Of a stretch of 17,830 bases of DNA, positions 14,201 to 17,830 are shown in pieces; position 1 is the stretch's first letter; every line of letters begins with the position of its first letter. The notes under the pieces were generated by a model. It was not told where the DNA came from, did no database searches, and saw only the letters and a program-made list of their open reading frames with translations. Source of the DNA: Deltaproteobacteria bacterium (GTDB lineage: Bacteria; Desulfobacterota; Desulfarculia; Adiutricales; Adiutricaceae); NCBI GenBank assembly GCA_031288745.1, contig JAITQT010000336.1:1-17830 (forward strand), given 5' to 3'. Both the position numbers and the translations under genes were made by a program.

Positions 14201-14499
14201 TTAACGACAACAACTACCTTTAAATTAGACTTATACCCATAAACGAAAAATTTTTCCATTTTACTCAGCCATTTTTGCACCTCTTGGCTTACAACTGTTG
14301 CCTGCGTATTGGGAACCTAATCAACCAACAACTGAACCTTGTCGCCAGCGGATAAAAACATTTTTGTTCGTTAGTATAGCTAAAAGACGCTTAAGCGGGC
14401 CATCTGGGATGGGGCTTTTTAAATCTGGCTTGACTTTTTCCAACTTCTATAGCCGCCCATGATTTGAGACTTAATATTGGTATTTTTACCGCTTGCCAT
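14201..14499 (-). pseudogene. Frameshifted remnant of a ~100-residue gene
   Basis: Reading the minus strand from an ATG at 14499 gives about 25 sensible codons, then a shift of frame near 14422. It continues with SPIPDGPLKRLLAILTNKN, shifts again near 14362 to FLSAGDKVQLLVD, meets an in-frame TAG at 14318-14316, and goes on VPNTQATVVSQEVQKWLSK and FVYGYKSNLKVVVVVN to a TAA at 14203-14201. The pieces have good protein-like composition and lie end to end, which points to a single former gene just upstream of hisI. I do not recognise it. Alternatively these are short open frames occurring by chance. Confidence 0.4.
14230..14258 (-). promoter_or_regulatory. Possible promoter of the hisI operon
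   Basis: On the minus strand TGGAAA (14258-14253) and TATAAG (14235-14230) are 17 bases apart, about 43 bases upstream of the hisI ATG. Matches are four of six and five of six. It lies inside the broken gene. Confidence 0.35.
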
Positions 14500-14830
14500 C
14501 TTACTTGATAGTCATTATACTTGATCTATAAAAAATATCAACTAATTTAGAATGGGTAAGATTGGGCTTTGGTGAAGCCATCAGGTTTACTCTTTAGCCG
14601 CAAAAGAGCTTAGCCTCCTTGGCTAGAGGTCTTTTACGACTTAGGGCCATATTTATAGGCCGTGATGCTCTTAAAGACGAGAGAAAAACTTACTTTCAGG
14701 CCCCCCAAAGTAAAATCATTTCAATGGCTAATCTAATTTAATTTATAAGCTTTGGGCGGCGGCTTTGGGCCAGCAAATTCTACAAATACGGCCTAAAATA
14801 AAAAAAAAATCTCGTTTCCCCTTTAATTTG

Positions 14831-14839
14831 TGTTATAAT
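14831..14839 (+). promoter_or_regulatory. Extended -10 promoter for the selB unit
   Basis: TGTTATAAT is a perfect extended -10 (TG, one base, TATAAT); no clear -35 is seen, as is common for this type. It would start RNA near 14846, giving a leader of about 160 bases before the small ORF at 15007. Confidence 0.5.
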
Positions 14840-15006
14840 TATTAAATTAAAATTTGACGCCGGGCTTTTTTAGCTAAACCATTTTTGGCTCAAGACTTAA
14901 ACGGGCTTGGCCGTGATTTTTACCTCTCCATTGTTTAGCCCATTAGCCGGCACCAGTAAACTTTTTAGCCAGAGTTCTCTCTCGCGCTTTATTTGGCGGA
15001 TAAATT

Positions 15007-15222
15007 ATGAGTAAACCAAAAATTAAGCCCAAAATTAAAGCTAAACGCCATGCTAAGAACAAAAATAAAAAAGTTTTCTCCCCCTTTACCCTCCCGCCTA
15101 AGACCGATAACCTTTCGTCGATGAACCTAGCCATAGAGCCTAGGGATCTCTCCGAGCTAGAAATCGAGACGGCCAATGTTGAGGCCCGCCAAAAAAGACT
15201 AATAATGGCCTCGTTAATTTGA
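15007..15222 (+). CDS. Small Lys-rich protein overlapping selB
   Basis: A 71-residue frame from ATG 15007 to a TGA that overlaps the selB TTG start by four bases (TTGA). The N-terminal 25 residues are very basic (ten Lys in the first 20); the rest is acidic and probably helical (about 40-67, with ELEIETANVEARQKRL). Codon choice resembles that of the neighbouring genes. A weak ribosome binding site, GGCGG, is present. There is no signal peptide or known domain. The overlap and shared direction suggest that it is translated with selB, which has no ribosome binding site of its own. A role in selenocysteine insertion is not shown. A frame on the other strand (14943-15176) is the competing reading. 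Confidence 0.5.
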   Translation: MSKPKIKPKIKAKRHAKNKNKKVFSPFTLPPKTDNLSSMNLAIEPRDLSELEIETANVEARQKRLIMASLI

Positions 15223-17132
15223 TTGACTTATCTCGCCATGTGGTTATCGGCACGGCCGGTCACGTCGATCACGGTAAAACCGCCTTAGTGCTGGCTTTAA
15301 CGGGCATTGACACCGATACCTTACCTGAGGAAAAAAAAAGAGGTCTGACCATTGAAAATGGTTACGCCTTTCTTACTTTGCCCGACGGCCGGATAGCCTC
15401 AGTTATCGACGCGCCTGGGCATGAAAAATTTGTGCGCCGTATGCTAGCTGGCTCTGGCTCTATTGACGCAGCCCTTTTGGTCGTGGCCGCCGACGATGGG
15501 CCCATGCCCCAAACCCGCGAGCACCTTGATATCCTAAAACTCTTAAAAATCCCCTCGGCTGTGGTCGCTCTCTCCAAATGCGATTTGGTTTCCGAAAAAA
15601 GCTGGCTAGAACTAGTGAGCGAAGAAATCAAAGCCTTAACTAAGGGAGTTTTTAGTAACGATCCGAAAATAATCGAGGTTTCAGCTAAAACCGGTCAAGG
15701 GATAGAAAAGTTAAAAGAAGCCCTCTTCGATGCCCTTTCTAAGACTCCCCCCAAGCCCTCAGGCCAATTTTTTAGGCTGCCCCTCGATCGCCTCTTTTCT
15801 AAGCCTGGCTTTGGAACGGTAGCCGCCGGCACCCTTTTAGGCGGCCCGGTTAAATTAGGAGATACCGTTTGGATCTACCCTAGCCAAATTCCGGCAAGGG
15901 TACGTCAAATTGAGGTCCACAACCAAATCGTGGACGTCGCGTATCCGGGCCAAAGAACGGCTCTAAACCTTGTGGGCGTAAAAAAGCAAGAGCTTCATCG
16001 CGGAGATGTTCTGGCCTCGCCTTCTAGCTTAAAGCCCTCTTTTATGCTCGACGCCTTTCTCACTATCCTCCCCAATTCCCCTTTTACCGTTAAATCCTCG
16101 AACCTTGTTAAACTACATCTAGCCGCCAAAGAGACTACGGCTAAAGTCGTACTCATGAGCCGAGACGAACTCTCAGCAGGCCAAAGTGATTACGTCCAGT
16201 TTAGGCTAAAGGAACCGGTGACGGCTAGGAGGGGCGATAGGCTAGTCATCCGCCTAGCCTCGCCCAGGGCCACCCTAGGCGGCGGGGAAGTGTTAGACCC
16301 CTTACCCCAAAAGCATCGCCGCCATAAGTTAGAAGTAATAAATCAATACCAAACTAAGGAAAAAGGGGCCATAAGCGAGAGGGTCGAACTGGTCCTCAGC
16401 GAGAGGCCAGGTTCGTTTGCCACCTTGACCCAATTATTATTAAGGGCCGATTTGGGGGTAGAGGCCCGTCAAGCGGCCCAAACCTTAGAGGAAAATGGGG
16501 TTATAGTCAATCTGGGTAAAGATATCTTTATCCACCAAAATGAATTATCAAAATTAACCCAAAAATTAGTTACTTTACTAGAAAATTTTCACTTAAAGTC
16601 ACCTCGCGAGCCAGGGGCCTCGTCGGAGGAAATTCGCTCACGCCTAGCCCCAGCGGCCCCGCCGTCGGCCATGGACGAACTTTGTAAAATTTTAGAAAAA
16701 ATTTCCTTAATTAAAAGAAGCCAAGGCCTGATTAGCCTCTTTGACTTTAAGCCGGAGGTTGATAGAGAAAAAAACCAATATATCGACTTAATTTATAAAG
16801 CCTACCGCGATTTTGGCTGGTCGCCCGCTGCCGCCTCCGCCGTCCACCCGGCTCAAGAGGCGGCCTTAACGCTCGTCCGCAAAGAGGCCTTTGATAGCTT
16901 AGTTAGAGAAGGAAAACTAATTCGCTTAGATGATATCTATTATATGAGTAAAGAGAACTACGAGCTGGCCTTAGAAGTTTTTAAAGGCTTATCTTTGGAA
17001 GCCCCGGTCACTCTAGGGGCCTTTCGCGATGCCTTAAATTGTTCGCGTAAGGTGGCCGTGGCCCTCCTAGAGAGCTTTGAAAACCGGGCCTTAGCCGTCA
17101 AATCAGGGGCCGGCCGGATAGCTAAGACTTAA
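15219..17132 (+). CDS. selB: Selenocysteine-specific elongation factor SelB
   Basis: SelB is the EF-Tu-like GTPase that brings Sec-tRNA to UGA codons marked by a SECIS hairpin. The 637 residues carry all GTPase motifs: GHVDHGKT (14-21), RGLTIENG (41-48), DAPGH (64-68), SKCD (119-122) and SAKTG (about 155). EF-Tu-like beta domains follow (about 180-350, with GFGTVAAGTLLGG and RGDVLA), then TLGGGEVLDP and a C-terminal half of winged-helix domains that bind SECIS RNA. Length fits the family (about 600-640). The TTG start overlaps the small upstream gene; a GTG seven codons on is possible. It implies that the organism makes selenoproteins such as formate dehydrogenase. selA, selC and selD are not in the window. 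Confidence 0.97.
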   Translation: MIDLSRHVVIGTAGHVDHGKTALVLALTGIDTDTLPEEKKRGLTIENGYAFLTLPDGRIASVIDAPGHEKFVRRMLAGSGSIDAALLVVAADDGPMPQTREHLDILKLLKIPSAVVALSKCDLVSEKSWLELVSEEIKALTKGVFSNDPKIIEVSAKTGQGIEKLKEALFDALSKTPPKPSGQFFRLPLDRLFSKPGFGTVAAGTLLGGPVKLGDTVWIYPSQIPARVRQIEVHNQIVDVAYPGQRTALNLVGVKKQELHRGDVLASPSSLKPSFMLDAFLTILPNSPFTVKSSNLVKLHLAAKETTAKVVLMSRDELSAGQSDYVQFRLKEPVTARRGDRLVIRLASPRATLGGGEVLDPLPQKHRRHKLEVINQYQTKEKGAISERVELVLSERPGSFATLTQLLLRADLGVEARQAAQTLEENGVIVNLGKDIFIHQNELSKLTQKLVTLLENFHLKSPREPGASSEEIRSRLAPAAPPSAMDELCKILEKISLIKRSQGLISLFDFKPEVDREKNQYIDLIYKAYRDFGWSPAAASAVHPAQEAALTLVRKEAFDSLVREGKLIRLDDIYYMSKENYELALEVFKGLSLEAPVTLGAFRDALNCSRKVAVALLESFENRALAVKSGAGRIAKT

Positions 17133-17148
17133 AAAGCTACGTTATTTG

Positions 17149-17160
17149 GTAACCGTTCAA
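17149..17160 (+). repeat. Short copy D of the element-end motif
   Basis: GTAACCGTTCAA matches the tip of copies A and B for 11 bases and then diverges. It begins 17 bases after the selB stop codon. It is short enough that chance or an old, eroded end are both possible. Confidence 0.35.
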
Positions 17161-17223
17161 TAGCCAATGTCCACAACTTACCAATTCATCTAGAAAAGGA
17201 TAGCCCACGATTATGGGTAGGTC

Positions 17224-17418
17224 GTGCGACCTCGCTCATACTCTCGAAGTCAGCGGAAACGCCCGGGCCTTATGTCTAAACTTAATAGCCCCGCTTTTAG
17301 CTTCAAAGAGCGATTCCCTAGCCGCAATCTGGTTCCTTGGTTAAGCTTGCCGCCGCTAAAAAATAAAAAACCGTCCGCAGCTTTAACTGCTCAAAACAGC
17401 GTTAATAAAAAAGTTTGA
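17224..17418 (+). CDS. Doubtful small basic ORF downstream of selB
   Basis: A 64-residue frame from GTG (or 48 from the ATG at 17272), Arg/Lys/Pro/Ser-rich, with no domain, signal or membrane segment. It follows selB in the same direction by 91 bases. No ribosome binding site is convincing. Codon choice is compatible with a gene, but no family is recognised and it may be debris. Confidence 0.22.
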   Translation: MRPRSYSRSQRKRPGLMSKLNSPAFSFKERFPSRNLVPWLSLPPLKNKKPSAALTAQNSVNKKV

Positions 17419-17512
17419 TTTTTAAAAACCCAGAAAAATCTACCAGCTTTAGGCACCATCGCCAGGCCAAATCGACGTCACGTCTATAACTGTAAAAAAA
17501 ACTCCTCTAAAT

Positions 17513-17638
17513 TTAAGCCCCTTCGACCTCAACCAAGCCGCTTCCAACGGCCACGCCCCCACTAACAGTGATGACCAGCCACTGCCCTCCCTTGGAGAGG
17601 GCCTCATCAAAATCCGTTTTGCCCTCCCCGTTTTTCCC
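17513..17638 (-). pseudogene. C-terminal remnant of an unidentified gene
   Basis: Between a TAA at 17641-17639 and a TAA at 17515-17513 the minus strand reads 41 residues with strongly protein-like content, including KTDFDEALSKGGQWLVITVS and then a Gly/Val-rich end. It has no start codon and is GC-rich compared with its surroundings, as expected of the tail of a former gene. I do not recognise it. Confidence 0.3.
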
Positions 17639-17742
17639 TTATTTTAGGCTACGTAAAATCAGGTGGTAATCTCAGTTTAAATCAACTGCCCAACTTTCCA
17701 CTCTCTTTTCCGTAAATTAACGTAATTATCCTTTCCCCAACT

Positions 17743-17830
17743 GTAACCGTTCACCAGCCCTTCCAAAAGGCCTATCACTCTTTTAGATTGTAGCAGCGCC
17801 TTCTATCCGCTGTAAGGTTGGCTTTAATGT
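17743..17830 (+). mobile_element. Possible IS66-like element end, running off the window
   Basis: GTAACCGTTCACCAG matches the tip of copy A for 14 of 15 bases. The following sequence differs from A and B (ATTGTAGCAGCGCC rather than AGTTGTAAT), so it would be a different member of the family. If it is a left end, transposition genes should follow beyond 17830. Confidence 0.4.

Larger units (their letters stand above)
14188..15006. other. Divergent spacer between hisI and the selB unit
   Basis: About 820 bases without an intact gene. It holds a broken small gene (14201-14499, minus), possible promoters for both flanking units, and an imperfect hairpin at 14602-14635 (AAAAGA/TCTTTT and TAGCC/GGCTA). 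A further minus-strand stretch around 14560-14690 reads like coding sequence interrupted by a TAA. Confidence 0.5.
17133..17830. other. Spacer after selB with element ends and coding debris
   Basis: No confident gene in about 700 bases. It holds GTAACCGTTCAA at 17149-17160, a doubtful small frame at 17224-17418, a coding-like remnant on the minus strand at 17513-17638, an imperfect hairpin at 17374-17396 (TTAAC-GCT/AGC-GTTAA) and an IS66-like end at 17743 that runs out of the window. Confidence 0.5.

Noticed and set aside
14316..14318. TAG in the broken gene as a pyrrolysine codon
   Set aside because: The same reading also needs two frame shifts, which recoding of TAG would not explain.
14602..14635. 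Hairpin that might be a terminator or small RNA
   Set aside because: The stem is imperfect, there is no U-tract on either strand, and no promoter or neighbouring gene end fits.
14943..15176. Minus-strand frame of 77 residues with a hydrophobic segment opposite the small ORF before selB
   Set aside because: It has no ribosome binding site, and its hydrophobic run is the antisense of a Lys-rich stretch (AAA/AAG read as TTT/CTT). The plus-strand frame shares direction with, and overlaps, selB.
15362..15631. Minus-strand frame of 89 residues inside selB
   Set aside because: Entirely antisense to the GTPase domain of selB.
1..17830. tRNA (including selC), rRNA, CRISPR arrays and replication origins
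   Set aside because: Looked for T-loop-like strings, long variable arms, regularly spaced repeats and DnaA-box clusters on both strands by eye; none was convincing. A covariance-model search would be the decisive test.

Overview
The window reads as chromosome from a Gram-negative bacterium, most likely a deltaproteobacterium-type lineage (Desulfobacterota). Grounds: an MCE/Mla lipid-transport operon and several lipobox proteins (outer membrane), a CheW chemotaxis coupler, long-form HisG, class I fructose-1,6-bisphosphatase, S21 and SelB. The genes are well kept, but the spacers are AT-rich and hold broken coding fragments and mobile-element ends. This suggests a genome under decay, such as a host-associated symbiont. 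A selenium-using gut deltaproteobacterium would fit, but the species is inference only.

Layout. 1-1493: a graveyard of broken reading frames ending in a serine recombinase that has lost its catalytic N-terminus, bounded at 1493 by a 63-base block that recurs almost unchanged, inverted, at 9813-9874. 1537-5003 (minus): an Mla-type operon, permease (mlaE-like), ATPase-fold protein (mlaF-like), MCE protein (mlaD-like) and a TPR lipoprotein. 5111-5851 (minus): a glycine-zipper lipoprotein. 5998-6510 (minus): cheW with its own terminator. 6905-9006 (minus): fbp overlapping an AbrB-family membrane protein. 9357-9584 (minus): rpsU with a recognisable promoter, a TTG start and a clear terminator. 9585-10194: a spacer with mobile-element debris. 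10195-14187 (minus): hisI-hisG-TPR lipoprotein-aminotransferase-engB, tightly packed. 14188-15006: a divergent spacer with a frameshifted pseudogene and a promoter for the plus-strand pair, a small Lys-rich ORF and selB (15007-17132). 17133-17830: another debris spacer with two more copies of the element-end motif.

The most unusual item is the mlaF-like protein at 3509-4198. It has the overall pattern of an ABC ATPase, but its Walker A, Q-loop, signature, Walker B and H-loop residues are all substituted, although the frame is intact and it sits inside an intact operon. The partner permease is also divergent in its usually conserved cytoplasmic segment. This looks like an Mla-like complex that has lost, or outsourced, ATP hydrolysis.

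No rRNA, tRNA, CRISPR array or replication origin was found by reading.
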